From NCBI GenBank assembly GCA_907163375.1, contig CAJQUW010011610.1, positions 98,501-162,500 on the forward strand: DNA of 64,000 bases. The letters run 5' to 3'. The stretch comes from Prostheceraeus crozeri. Taxonomy: Eukaryota > Platyhelminthes > Polycladida > Euryleptidae. Made by a program: the position numbers and the translations under genes. This document shows, piece by piece, positions 46,685-58,700 of the stretch (the first letter of the stretch is position 1; every line of letters begins with the position of its first letter). The notes under the pieces were generated by a model that saw only the letters and a program-made list of their open reading frames with translations, ran no database searches and was not told the origin of the DNA.

Positions 46685-46951
46685 CTTGGGTAGTGCTCTC
46701 GCCGTGCGTTCCTCCCAATGAAACAACACCTTTGTCCACTTTGATGCCTGGAATGATGCCGCGATCTTGCAGAAGTTTCACCAAAGGTGTTCCATCATCA
46801 GCCTTTTGGTAAAAGGTCTCGTGGAAAAGGATGACTCCAGAGATGTTGTTAGCTAATGAGGGATCACTTGAAAACAACAATTGCCGATATTGACGTCTAT
46901 TCTCCTCCACATTGTCGACACCAATTCCTTCCAGCCGCTTTCCCATTGTTC
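46685..46951 (-). CDS. ALDO: Fructose-bisphosphate aldolase class I, exon with KRLEGIG and IKVDKG
   Basis: This 267-nt exon lies between a CTTCTCACAG acceptor and a CCAAG|GTATGA donor, phase 1 at both ends. It encodes GTMGKRLEGIGVDNVEENRR, then SGVILFHETFYQKADDGTP, then IPGIKVDKGVVSLGGTHGE and TTQ. Arg in KRL corresponds to rabbit Arg42 and Lys in VDKG to Lys107, both around the phosphate and active-site pocket. EENRRQYRQLLF is the strongly conserved helix after the first barrel strand. No frame damage is visible. It joins upstream as ADEST(G)TMGKRL. Confidence 0.98.
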
Positions 46952-47094
46952 CTGTGAGAAGAAACAATGGACATATACACACATCTAAAAAACTGTACAG
47001 TGCAATTTCAAACACTTGACTTCCGCATGGTTATTCTTATTGCATAAACATGGGTTAGTATTAGACCTTAGCAGAGACTAGGGTCATGAAATTC

Positions 47095-47305
47095 AAAATA
47101 TGATATTTCAAATATACCTATATTTATAAAAGTTTTGAATATGTTAAAAAGCAATATTTTCGATGTTGCTTTTAATTTTTCTGTTTTGTTTATTCCTGTA
47201 AAAGGCGTCCTTTCTTTTTTCGAATAGACAATCCAAAATTCATATGACGATATAATGCCTTCTGTGTATGTCTAATTGCACTTGAAATGTCAGGAAATCT
47301 TTTGT
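47095..47305. repeat. Diverged copy of the 5.1-5.8 kb repeat
   Basis: TTCCTGTAAAAGGCGTC, the following T-run, and AATGTCAGGAAATCT match the end of the unit at 5670-5780 with moderate divergence. It sits in the first aldolase intron found. Confidence 0.55.
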
Positions 47306-47898
47306 TATATGCACTCTCCTAATACTAGTAGAGCGAATTCAATTTACCCAATGCACATTTAGAACAGTACAGTTACAGCGATAATCGAATCCAACTTGGC
47401 AGAATTCATGTGGAATCGCGGCACTATTGCTGATTATCACCAGCATTACCAAGGCAAGGTTACTAAACTCATGAAGATTGCGTGTGACAAAAAACTAAGG
47501 TGTTTTTGTAAATGATTGCTTCTTATCTAATTCCGCTGATGAAAGTGACGTTGTGTGTTTTCTCAGCCTGAGACTCACACTAAACTGTGACTCATGAAAC
47601 ACGGCTGACTTGACAATGTGGCCAAGTCGACAATATTGCGCTTGATGTAATTAATGTCTATTTCAACAGCACTATACAAAGTGACAGAAAAAATACAAAA
47701 GCAACAAGGAAAGTTACGGGATAAAAGAGGTACAAAAGTGTGAAAAAGGCAGATGTCGAAATTATTGCGACTCAATGAACAAACAATGGACGTGGAATTT
47801 CCTCGGATGATGGCAAGTGAGATAAAATACAACAAATTAAATGTAAACCTAAGGGAACAAGAATGATGTCTAGAATGTCCTCCATTTTTTACATCAAG

Positions 47899-48357
47899 CA
47901 AAACAAATGCGATTAATTTATGGGTACTTTTATTCTTTCCCCCCACATTTCTGTTGTTGATACCCGGAAGTGTTGCATCGTCAACGATCTTCTCTTGCTC
48001 CTACTTGTTCTCACTAATGTCGCATAGCGTTGAGTGTGTAAAATTCCTCTTATCTGACTTGAAGAACATTTACAGCCTCAGAATTAGACATCTGCTCGTC
48101 ATTTGTCTGTAGACAGCAATCACACGAAGTTCATGATCACAGCTCTACCTTGTATTCTAACTGAGTATCCAAGGGAACAATCCTTCATCCCAGGATTCAA
48201 GTAAGACTTCTCAGTCGTGTTGTAGTGTCACTCAGTGACAGATGAAGTCTATTCTAAACCCAATGTGACTAACTTCGGTGAAATTTGATGATTTTGGAAA
48301 ACTTGAAAAATGTGGGGGGAAAGAATAGAAGCACCAATTTATGCATTCGAAGCGTTT
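47899..48357. repeat. Imperfect inverted repeat pair, possible MITE
   Basis: The tract ending ATTCTTTCCCCCCACATTT (47931-47950) is mirrored by AAATGTGGGGGGAAAGAAT (48308-48326), and the match continues imperfectly outwards for about 50 nt in each arm. The spacer is about 350 nt. No target duplication is apparent. Confidence 0.45.
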
Positions 48358-49064
48358 AAAATTGCACACAAATCAACAGACTTAAACCAATGTTAAAGAT
48401 CTTCATACATGTTTGCTGTTACAGACATATTTACTGCATAGTGCAGTGGATCGATTGACAAGTATTGCAGATCAGATTTGTGGCATGATTTCATTATTAC
48501 AGATGGTTAGTGGCAACAGGTTTGTTCAACAAATACGTGTTGCCTTTCGATTTTCCAACAGGCGGCCAGACAATCAGTGCATGAATCAGAGGACACACCC
48601 TCTGTGACGTAGCGTCAAGTGACATGCTTGCTGTGACAACACGTTTCGTTCCCCTCTTTTGACTATCGCTTCAATACTGACTTACTGCTTACTCTGATGG
48701 TGCGCCGATGTCTTGACATGCAAGCAATAGCGTGTCATTTAAGGACAATCTTAGCACCGATAAAATAAGCTTTCTGTCGACCAAGCTGTTTTCACTGATG
48801 CCGGCTTGTTGGATTGAAAAAGAGCATGAACTGAATGAATGCCCATCGAAATTTCACTGACTTGTTAATTGCAAATCTCAAATTAACCCGGTCATGGCTG
48901 CGACTTTAAATAGGGAGCTGTGTCGATGTTGAGAGATGTAAACTAGGCCTGAGGATGATTCATGATATTGGATAAAATAGCAGCTACTCAGGTGTTTTCA
49001 TTTCTCAAGAAGATGCAACTCAATATTTAATAATTCTATTTACATTGAACATGAACTGCTTTTG

Positions 49065-49560
49065 TCCTTAACTCCGGAAAACCCGGTGGTACTTATGGGT
49101 TATCTCCCCCACGTTTTCAAATTTGTCTGAAATCTGCAAAAATGAATCAATCGTCACCAAACCTCAGGTAGACGAACTTAGGCATATTTTCTACTCACAT
49201 ACAAAATTTTACAGATCAGACAAAATTTTATGCAGATCAGACATGTGTTTTTTTGCATTAGAGACGATCACGTGAAGTGTAGCGAAGTCTGCAGCTTGAT
49301 CTGACTTCGTCTGTTCGACGCATTATTGTTACTCGTGTGTGGATTGTTCTCTCTCCCTCTTCGTCTCATCCACTTATTTGAAATCTTCCCACGACCACTA
49401 CCTTGCCATGCCACACCTTTATTAAGCCAAGAATATTAATATAAGGGATGTGGCCTGGTCATAATCGCTCCACGAGTTGTCTGAAAATGACTTTGTTGAC
49501 CTCTAAGTGCTTTCTGCTGCGACGGTGAGGTCATAAGAAGTCAGATCAAGCTGCCAGCAT
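49065..49560 (-). repeat. Uninterrupted copy of the repeat split at 14.8-16.6 kb
   Basis: On the minus strand this is collinear with 14625-14830 joined to 16572-16825. At the point where the other copy has the hAT element it reads GAAGAGGGAGAGAGAACAAT and then CCACACACGAGTAAC, so there is no insertion. The local sequence differs slightly from the duplicated GGGACAAT. It ends where normal sequence gives way to the G-rich block. Confidence 0.82.
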
Positions 49561-49599
49561 GGATCGGACATTGGGTGCGCTCAGTTGTCATTTTTGAGT

Positions 49600-51096
49600 C
49601 TGGGCCGTGGGGACGTTTGGGGGTGACACATAGGGGTGGTGGAGATGTTTAGGACTCGGTCGCGGGCGGTTTGGAGCCAGGGTAGTGAAGTTGGTGGTGA
49701 TGTTGCGTGAGGAGTTTCGATCATTTGGGGGATTTTTAGGAGCGGGGTAAGGAATAGGTGTAATAGTTGGAATAATAAGAAGTGCGGAATAAATAATTGG
49801 GAATCCGGGACAAGTGTATGACACGGCGTCCGGGGTAGATAAGCAAGTGAATGAATACATTATAAATGACCGGGCTAATATGATACCAGGTAGCTAATTT
49901 GTACAATTTTAATGCGATTCCCTAGTGGCATAATAGGTGGGGGATATGTTGCGGTTTCGTTCGCGATATGCCGTGTTCACCACGGTCATGTAGGAGCGGA
50001 AATAGGGGGTCAATTATTATTGGCCCGTGTGTGTGGCCGGTGCATAGGTGGGCGGGATGGCGGGTGGGTGGGAAATACCGCGGGAATACATACCAAGTAG
50101 CCCAAATAGCGAATAATAATCACTCGCATCCGAAGATTATTGATAATTCTGACTATATCCTACAATAATAATTGGACGCCATAACTTTGGATTGCGGGAA
50201 TAGAAATAATCGGCCCTATCGGAATACTTTATTGCCGGTGGTAATTAGGCCGTTCGCGCACTATATGAGACACGGGAATGGGTGTGGTTTCACTGGTAGG
50301 TAGATCATTGGAATGAATAACAGATTATAATTAGAATTGGAAGAGCTCACATTGAACCTGGGAGTTTGCAACGCGGGAAGGAATAATTGGGTGTAATGGG
50401 CAATTGGGGGTAGCACCATGCGGTGGTCGCCGCAGCGGGAACAGATACGAAGTAGGAATGTGGAAGTGGAGGAGAATGAAGGGTGGGAGGTTCCCCCCCG
50501 GAAAGGTACTTTAGATGTTTGTACTGGTAGCCCGAATACCACGGAACATAATCAAAAATAGGGGGGCACTCTACTCTAAATGAATAATAAAAGTGAGCGG
50601 TGGCGTGTCCCAGACTAGTTGAGGGCGGAGGGTCGTGTGTCCCTCCCTACATCAACAACGCCCACAATACGTAGGACATCCAGCTTGCAGCTTCAATAGA
50701 GGTTAACAGCTCAAATCTAATTCAAAAAGTATCATAGGAGTCCGATTTGCCTCAATTAATAATATGATGACATCGTATAGGTTAGCGAATTATGCCAGAC
50801 GCTTGACAGACAAAAATAACAATAAATGACGGAATATATAGAATAATTGGGTAAAATAGCTTGGTAGAATGTCAATCCGGTACGAGGATAGATACATTGT
50901 TGGTGTTAAGGGTCCTTAGGTTGGCAGGGGCAAAATGACATAGGGGACTAAAGGTGTGGAATGTCGATGGTTCAAATCATCAATAAGGAATCAGTGCATG
51001 AGCGGTGAATACTTGCCACTGGTGTTTTGTGAATACGTAGATATTAGGAGGGATTGCCGGGTCCAGGAGAGGAAGAGACCGCCCCCCCCCCCCCCC

Positions 51097-51135
<39 letters not shown>

Positions 51136-51950
51136 TATGTTTGACATAATGAATAAATATGTATGGACGGTAAGTAATTAGTAGGGGCTTGAGTTTGCTG
51201 TACACAAAGTAATGTGGTTGACCATAGTGGGTATGAGAATAAACTGATGAAACGTACTGAATGATGCTTAAATGTGAAATAGTAATATTGGGATGGAGCT
51301 GGTTCCGCAATGCCATGGTTTTTGTGAATATAGGGAATGACGGTCATTTCTGCGGATTTTCGACAAAAGTTGAAAAATAATATGAACGGGCGCATATATT
51401 GGGGTACTAGGTCAAAAGGCGGTGTGGAGCGAAAGATGCAAAGTAATGAGCTCGGGGCCCAATATGGTTCGCGAGATCGGGAGGGGCCATCGAATAGCAT
51501 GCGTTGATTATGGGCGAATAATGTTTGGCAATAATAGAGATTTGATGGAACTCTAAGATAGAATCAGGTAGAATAGAGATAATAGCGTAGGGCCAAGGCT
51601 GATGTGCGCTTCTGAATCTTCCCACATTTGAACCTCGTGTGACAATCACCCATCCGCCATATCGTTTTCCACTGATTTGTTCTCCATTACTTACCACTGT
51701 TCCACACCTTTCCACGTTTAATGCCATGCCGTTTTTTGACAAATCTAACTCTTCGCATTTTTTTTTCTAGCCCATGTCCACTCTCATCCATTTCTTTACT
51801 CTTTACTGAATTCGCACCCCATGCTCACACACACTACAGCCCTAATTCCATCGGTGCATTTGCGTGGTTTCGGTTTGTTGATATCTCTTACTTACCCGAT
51901 AAGTGTCCAATCCCGTTGTAAGAGAATAATGGGTCCTCAAAATCACTGAT
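49600..51950. other. Compositionally anomalous block inside an aldolase intron
   Basis: From about 49600 to 51600 the plus strand is rich in G and A and poor in C, with many GGGGG words. From about 51600 to 51900 it is C/T-rich and G-poor. A 54-nt C run with one A sits between. No repeat seen elsewhere, gene or RNA is recognised, and open frames are low-complexity. Low-quality consensus sequence is the most likely explanation. Confidence 0.6.
51082..51135. repeat. C homopolymer of 54 nt with one A
   Basis: C run from 51082 to 51135, broken only by A at 51097. Adjacent sequence is equally biased. Confidence 0.95.
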
Positions 51951-54271
51951 ACTTTTTTTTTCCCGCAAAATCGCGCGCAGTACTCGCCTCGATACACTCT
52001 GGTTTCAATGAAATAATATTTCGAAATTTGGAATTATCTAAGTGCCACTTTGGGCAAAGGTCACCACTGACCCATTGGGATTTCGTGGTAGTGAGAACCC
52101 GAAAAATCCGATGAAAGGAAAATGCATTGATGCTCTTCGAAATAACTTATTTATAACTTATAACTTCAGTAAAATGATATTTCGTGTACAAAATGACAAT
52201 AGACTTGATATTCTACAAAGCTTACACCACTAGTGATTGATTTAATATTCCAAAAATACATGTGCTACTCATAAACTACTCAAACATCTTCGTATCTCCT
52301 CTCACTCATACAGCACGGCTTTCTAGCAGTGTATCACGACATAGAGACTGAAGGAGAAATCTAGGTCACGGTCCTTTCAATGAAGCTATTAAATGTGTTC
52401 ACGATGCACAACTTAAGGCGGGTGTGGGGAGTGGGGCCAAGACTATCATTTCATTTCACATCATATTTCACCAGTCGGTAACTCATTGTGCAGTATTGTA
52501 TACTTCTAAAAACGCTCTGTGATTGCAGTAAGGCCACTGCTTGCCATTGAGGTGGTGTGTCAATCTAACTTCTACTTTTTGATAATATTTTGTACTAAGT
52601 TGCTTTTGCATCAAAAGGTGACAAACACAAGGAAATTACATTTTTATACCACGGATAAGCAATTTTTTCTAGCCCAATAGGTCACAGGTGACCCACCAAT
52701 AGTTAAGAACCTCTCCTGAAAAAAAGATTCGGCGTAGAAAGTTACCAAATAACCCCCAAACTTCGCTTTTGGTCTATATCTAACAACTTTTTAAGAAACG
52801 ATTCTTGTCTACTTGACTAAGGTTGTGCAGCTTCTATCTACGAAATGCGACTATGGCAAATTGTAAGGTGATTCTATTCCATTCTTTCGGCTCACCTAAG
52901 CAAGATCACATTGAAATAAGCGAACCAATAAATTTGAAAGCACGCTATCATTCTTTTTTAGTGCAACTTTAAATGAAATGCACAGCACGGAAAGTTCAAT
53001 TGCTAGCTCTCGCGTTTTCTGATATCCACATTGATATTTCAGATACGTAATAGGCAAGGGTTAAGTGCAAAAACAACAAAATCAACCGTCTTTGGTGGAG
53101 ATTTTTGCCCTTGAACATCATTTTTATGGGTCATCAATGACCCATTGGGCTCTCCGGGGTTGAAGAAAACCTCGCTACATCAGAAAACAACCCCACTCAA
53201 CTCACTTTGTTAGTGTTCCCATGCATCTTTACTTAGATTAAAAATTATCAATATGCGTAGCGACGAGGAATATAGTGATCAAGAAATTGGGGATTGAGGG
53301 TTTATTAAAGGTCGGATTACATATCGCGCTATCGCATAACCCGCAAAGGGCCGCCTGTCTGACAAGTATTTGAAACCAAGAGTGAGGGTTGAAAACATTA
53401 CAGGCTTTACGGCACTTTAAGCTAGAGTGTACTATGAGCCATCGTCATTGGATCTCAATGCTTTACTAATGAATAAACGACTCTCCACTGTTTATCTTTC
53501 ACATACAAAAGCCTATATTCTCAAATGTAATCATCCCTTTATTTCTCGCGCACAGCAACTTAAGTCTCAAACTGATAATTACTCAATGATTGTTTTTCCT
53601 GGTACGCTCATAGCCTTATTGATTCATCGGTTTCACTGACCTACAAGCGAAAAAAGTCTTCGCGCTTAGGGCATTCACAGCTTTAATGTCATAACAGATT
53701 AGGTAAATGCCGCCTACAACAGCTTTTTAAGTGCCTTACAGACGACCTTGCTCATGAATCATTTTAAATGCAAATCTTTAAATCAGTTGGAACAATCATC
53801 ACTAAGACGCTCACATGTAGCAAATCGCAAACCACGACCGTCCACCTATAACGCGATCTGGTGATCTTGTTAAAAACTCCGTAAGAAATTCCACATTACA
53901 GAATTAAGGTAGAAAACATAAAACAGGTATCACTAAAAAATCACATGATCAGTGGATTACTTGTTAAAAATGCAAAAATGTCATTCAATTCAACTTCTGA
54001 TAGCTTCTACAAAATCGGAAAATATGCATGATACGAAAATGCGAACTTATCTACTGAACAAGAAAAATCATGAATCCTGCTTATATTTAAAACATAAATG
54101 CATTCTCGTAAACGTCATGACCGTGCTGAAACTCTGATACAATATCCATAAAATTGCGCATATTTGATATGTTATTCTTTTTCATCAACTGCACATCTAG
54201 ACGTTTATAACAACGATACTAAAATTTATATATTATGAAACTATGGATACTTAGGACGTAAAAAAGCTTAC
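51951..54271. other. Aldolase intron sequence, unassigned
   Basis: Composition is close to normal again. Three places carry TGACCCATTGGG-like words next to GGTCAC/GGTCAT (52060-52086, 52670-52700, 53128-53152), perhaps ends of one transposon family, but no element could be bounded. No coding motif seen. Confidence 0.4.
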
Positions 54272-54400
54272 CTGTGCTTTCATCAGCAGCGAGAATTCCC
54301 TTTCCAGGAGATACGATTGCCTTCGCGATGGACCTTAATTCATTTTGTTGTTCGGTTGTTAAATATGATACGACGATTCTTGTAAGGCATGCTCGGAATC
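54272..54400 (-). CDS. ALDO: Fructose-bisphosphate aldolase class I, most upstream exon identified
   Basis: The exon ends GAAAGCACAG|GTAAGC and encodes [19 protein letters not shown], then [13 protein letters not shown]. Asp of AADEST is rabbit Asp33, a catalytic residue. The best acceptor is CCTGTTCAG before 54400, giving 129 nt with a 5' split codon and [10 protein letters not shown] ahead of SYLTTEQ. No in-frame ATG is present between that acceptor and the conserved block. An ATG at 54388-54390 is in another frame. So the initiator must be in an upstream exon, or the sequence has an indel here. From this exon to the stop gives about 369 codons against the family's usual 361-364, so the missing N-terminus should be only a few residues. 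Confidence 0.93.
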
Positions 54401-54758
54401 CTGAACAGGACGTATGGGAATGACATTCGCTTTTTTTGGCATACCTTACTTAATTATGACAAAAATGCCCGCTCCCAACATTTTTTGACAAGTTCTCATA
54501 AGTTACTAAGTCATTATCGGAGGTTCAGGGCCCAGAGGACGAAATCACAATCAGGACTCGTCGCAGTGACTGAAATACGAATAAAATAATTGATATTTCC
54601 AACTTTTTACAATCAAATCTTTGAATGTACACTTAGGTGCTCATCGACTCCTATTATACATGACTCATTAACCTTGGGCCATGTTGCTCATATAATCAAT
54701 AGTAATGTGGTTATTCATTCCCTTTCTAGTTAAAAATTGACTCTGCCATCAACCACAT
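54401..54758. other. Sequence upstream of the first aldolase exon found
   Basis: Normal composition. No promoter element or convincing 5' exon with an ATG and a phase-1 donor was found here. Confidence 0.4.
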
Positions 54759-55779
54759 AAAAAGAAAAAAACAAAAAACAAACCAAAAACACCAAAACAC
54801 ACTAACCAAACCACAACAACACACAAAAAAAAAACACAACAAACCAAACAACCAAAAACCAAACCCAAAAAACAAAAACAAAACAAACAAAAACAAAACA
54901 CACCAAAAAAAATAAAAAAAAAAAAAAACACACAAAAAAACACACAAAAACAACACCACAAAAAAACCAAACAAACACAAAACAAAAAAAAAACAAACAA
55001 AAAACAAAAACAACAACCAACAAAACAAAAATAAAAAAAAGAAAAAAAAATCCCAAACAAACCAAAACTAAAAAAAAAACAAAAAAACACAAAAAAAACC
55101 AAAAAAAAAACAAAACCACAACAACAAACAACAACCGTAAACAAAAATCAAAAAAATAAAAAACAAAAAAAAAAAAGAAACAAAAATAACAAAATAAAAA
55201 AAACAAAAAAAAAAAATAAAAAAAAAAAAAACAAAAACCAAACAACAAAAAAAACACAAAAAAACAACTTAAAAATAAAAAAAAACCTAAAAAAACCAAA
55301 AAAACAAACATAAAACAAAAAAAAAAAACAAAAAAACAAACAAAAAAAAAAAAAAAAAAAAAAAGCCCCAAAAAAAAAAAAACAAAAAAAAACAAAAAAA
55401 AACCAAAGTAAAAAAAACAAAAAAAAAAAAAAAAAAAAAAAACCAACCATAACCAACCAAAACCATAAAAATAAACCAAAAAAAAAAAAAAAAACAAAAA
55501 AAAAAAAAAACAAAAAACACTAAAAAAAACCAAAAACAAAAAAACAAAGAAAAAATAAAAAAACCAAAAAAAAAAAACCAAAAAACACCGAAACAAGCAA
55601 CAAATCAAAAAAAAAAATAAACAAAAAACAAAAAAAAAAAAAAAAAAAAAAAAAAGAAACAATAAAAAAAATAAACAAAAAAAAACAAAACAAAAAAAAA
55701 AATCTAAAAACAAAAAAAAAACCAAAGAAAAAAAAAACAAAAAAAAAACAACACAAAACAAACAAACATCAACCAAAAC
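54759..55779. repeat. About 1 kb of almost pure A and C on the plus strand
   Basis: Runs of A with interspersed C, CC and CAC, and only rare T or G. It has no fixed period. The long minus-strand open frames here (Phe, Cys, Val and Leu only) are a consequence of the two-letter composition and are not genes. Borders are abrupt, at CAACCACATAAAAAG and at CCCACAAGACTCATGG. Confidence 0.9.
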
Positions 55780-55789
55780 CCACAAGACT

Positions 55790-58700
55790 CATGGCTAGAA
55801 AATAAAAACTACGAATTTCGGATAAACAGTCGTGACGGTTCGCTTTTAGTGTGGAAGTACTCAGGACATTATTTCTAGGACATTTGTTTTAGAATTCATT
55901 TCTCAGGGTCTGTATTACACATTACACTTTATATTATATCATGTGTCCAGGGGGTTACTTCAAATTGTGGAACAAAATAGGGGGTGACAGGTTACTGGAA
56001 AGGGACTACTTTAAGTGAGTTGTGTTCTGACTGGTGTACACATATTTTAGTGGGATGGGGGGTGGGGATGGTGCTGGAAAGTCATGAAGAGTTGATATGT
56101 CATTCTCAGTTTCACAGAGAGTAAAACTGGGCTGGTTCTGTTCTCCTTTAGTATCTCGGTCGATGGGTAGCACACATAAAGTGGGTGATGTACACAACAG
56201 TGGTTAGGAAAGGGGAGACATTGGTAGTGTATGACGGGGAGTAGTGATTAGATCATCTAGTCGTGAGAACAATCTGGTGACACACAGTGTTAACTCACGA
56301 GGTGCTCGGTGTGAGGAGGTGGTTGCGGTATTACATAGTAGTATCATAGATCTATACACTCGTACAAGAGGATTCCAGGTGAATCAGAAACAGAGACACT
56401 AATCATTTCTACGTGCACATCACTTATGAGACTATTTGGTGAACAGACCTAGAAGGATTTAGTGAGATTGGTTCTGAATCAATTATTGGTGCGGGACATG
56501 GTTGAGATATAGGAAGAGAGGCTTCTTCGGCTAGTCAGAGGTAGGATAGGAGTGTCAATCTGCTGGACTCGGTTAACTTATCAGTGGAGCTTGTGGATAG
56601 ATATTTTGTCGACATGATTCACAAATAGTGATAGTGTTTCACGCGACGCGTCTAGATACACCGCGAGATGGGGTGTGGTTGTGTGTGTCTGTCGATGCAG
56701 TTGATGAGTCGGTGTGTTATCTATGGATCTGCAGCGAGGAGTTTTTTACTTTTAGATGAAGACTTGTCTAACATAGGGCGGACTATTCGTTGATGTGACA
56801 ACAAGAGCGTAGATACGGATTTGTACATGGGACATTGTCAGGGATAATTTGGGGCAGGGATTACTTATGAGGATAGGAGACTGCACGGTAAAAGCACGAT
56901 AACGATACTTCGTCAGGTGTACATATAAATGTGTGGGGAGGTATTTAAAGTGGGTTGAGTTGAGTTGGATAGGTTTAGGGAAAAAAATATATTTGTTTTA
57001 AGTTTTTTAATATATGAGATGTGGAAATGTTGGAGAGTTATAGAATTGTGGGTATGAAGAGACAACACAGGATACAGGAGTGTTATGAGGTGCATGGTGA
57101 TATCGACGGTACACTGTTAGTGACTATGACTTACTTGCGTGAGTACGTTGGTTGGTAGAGACAGAACATTCTTGGAGACATACACTGGGTTGATACAAAG
57201 TGGAGATGTTGAAGGGTGAGTATATAGGGTATATATAGAGCGAGTCAAGGGGAGTGATCAGGAGCACGTAGATGTAGAGAGTCTCACATGTGATGAAGAC
57301 AATACAGATGCTTGACAGAGGATCTATGGGTATAACGAGCGAGTGGTGATGGCAGGCACACACATGTATTTTCCAGTCAGTGTGGTGTAGTGGCGGGAAT
57401 CTGACGAGTTGATGTCTCAAGGAGACTAGACATAGGTTGAGATATGACACATGTGGAGAGTGATAGAGTTTTCGATGGTCAGGTGTGTATATAAGGTATG
57501 GGGAGGGTATGAATACTTATCATTTTGCAGTACAAGTTTTGAGTGTATATAGGAAATTGGGTATAGGTGCAAGGGACAGATCTAGGTCAAGGGCACGCGG
57601 ATAGACAAACAGATAGGTTACACATAGAGTAGGTAACTGGCACTTTAGTGGGAGGAACAAGTGGGGACATATCACGATGTAGCTACGATCTTTTTGAAAG
57701 ATGTGGTATTATTTCTAATCAACTTGTGTAGATACATGGTTTTCTGCGTAGGGGGGGGATATGGTAGGACGAGATAGACGAGGGAGCGGGTAGAACAGGA
57801 TTGTGGACGGGAGGAGCAGGTGAGAGCAGTATCTGTTGAGGAGTGTAGGAGTTCACTTGTGGCTGATTGTGGACAAATATCAGATTCTCTTCTGTAAATG
57901 AGATGATGGCGTCTGGTTTTTTGGGTATGAGTTGTGATCGAGATTATTCATTTTTCGGGTTGTATGAGACTGATGGACAGAGCATAGACGTTACGCAGAT
58001 GACTGTGACATGATGTAGGTGGATTTAGGTAGTTTTAGCTGGTTTGGGAGGTGGTGTGCGTAATTATGTTACGGGACTGATGTTTATGCACTTGTAGATA
58101 GTGGGAGATAGAATGTGTAGAGTACAGAGGATACACTCTATTATTAATTGTGGACTCTCTTGTGAATTATTGGCATTAGCATATAGTGAGAAGTATACTG
58201 TGTATCTACAGGTGTGAGGATAGAGTCATCTGAGGAATATTGAGGGACGACAAGTTGGGGGGTCATTTTCACAATGTTGTGGAGTCGTCTACTCACATTA
58301 GATTGGGCACATGAGGTTAAATGACAACTGATAGAACATAGTTATGTTGATCTAGTGGTTCAGAGTACGGATGGGTGAGGTGCTAGTGGACACTATTGGG
58401 ATAGTTCATGATGAGACTGGACTTCACTTTAGAGGCGTGAGTGCATTTCTCTTATCACAGTGGAGGGAGTGGAAAGAGATCAGTGTCATGTCGGCAACAA
58501 CATGTTAATTCGACACTGCATGTGGACAGATTGTTGCGCCTTATCTGGGACATGAGTATTGGATGATGGTGCATTAGTGGGAGGTCTCTCAAGTGATTTA
58601 TCATCATATACGATGAGTGACTCTTGAGGGGGGTGTGAACACAAGAGGTAGTGAGCATGTGACTATCTATTACAATAGAGTTGCTGTTATGAGACACAGA

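Noticed and set aside
49588-51742. Pro/Thr/Ser-rich minus-strand frames of 90-121 codons
   Set aside because: The bias follows from G-rich plus-strand composition. No domain, and the region looks unreliable.
54726-55785. Overlapping minus-strand open frames up to 327 codons
   Set aside because: They consist only of Phe, Cys, Leu, Val, Trp and Gly because the DNA has just two main letters. Stops are absent for compositional reasons.
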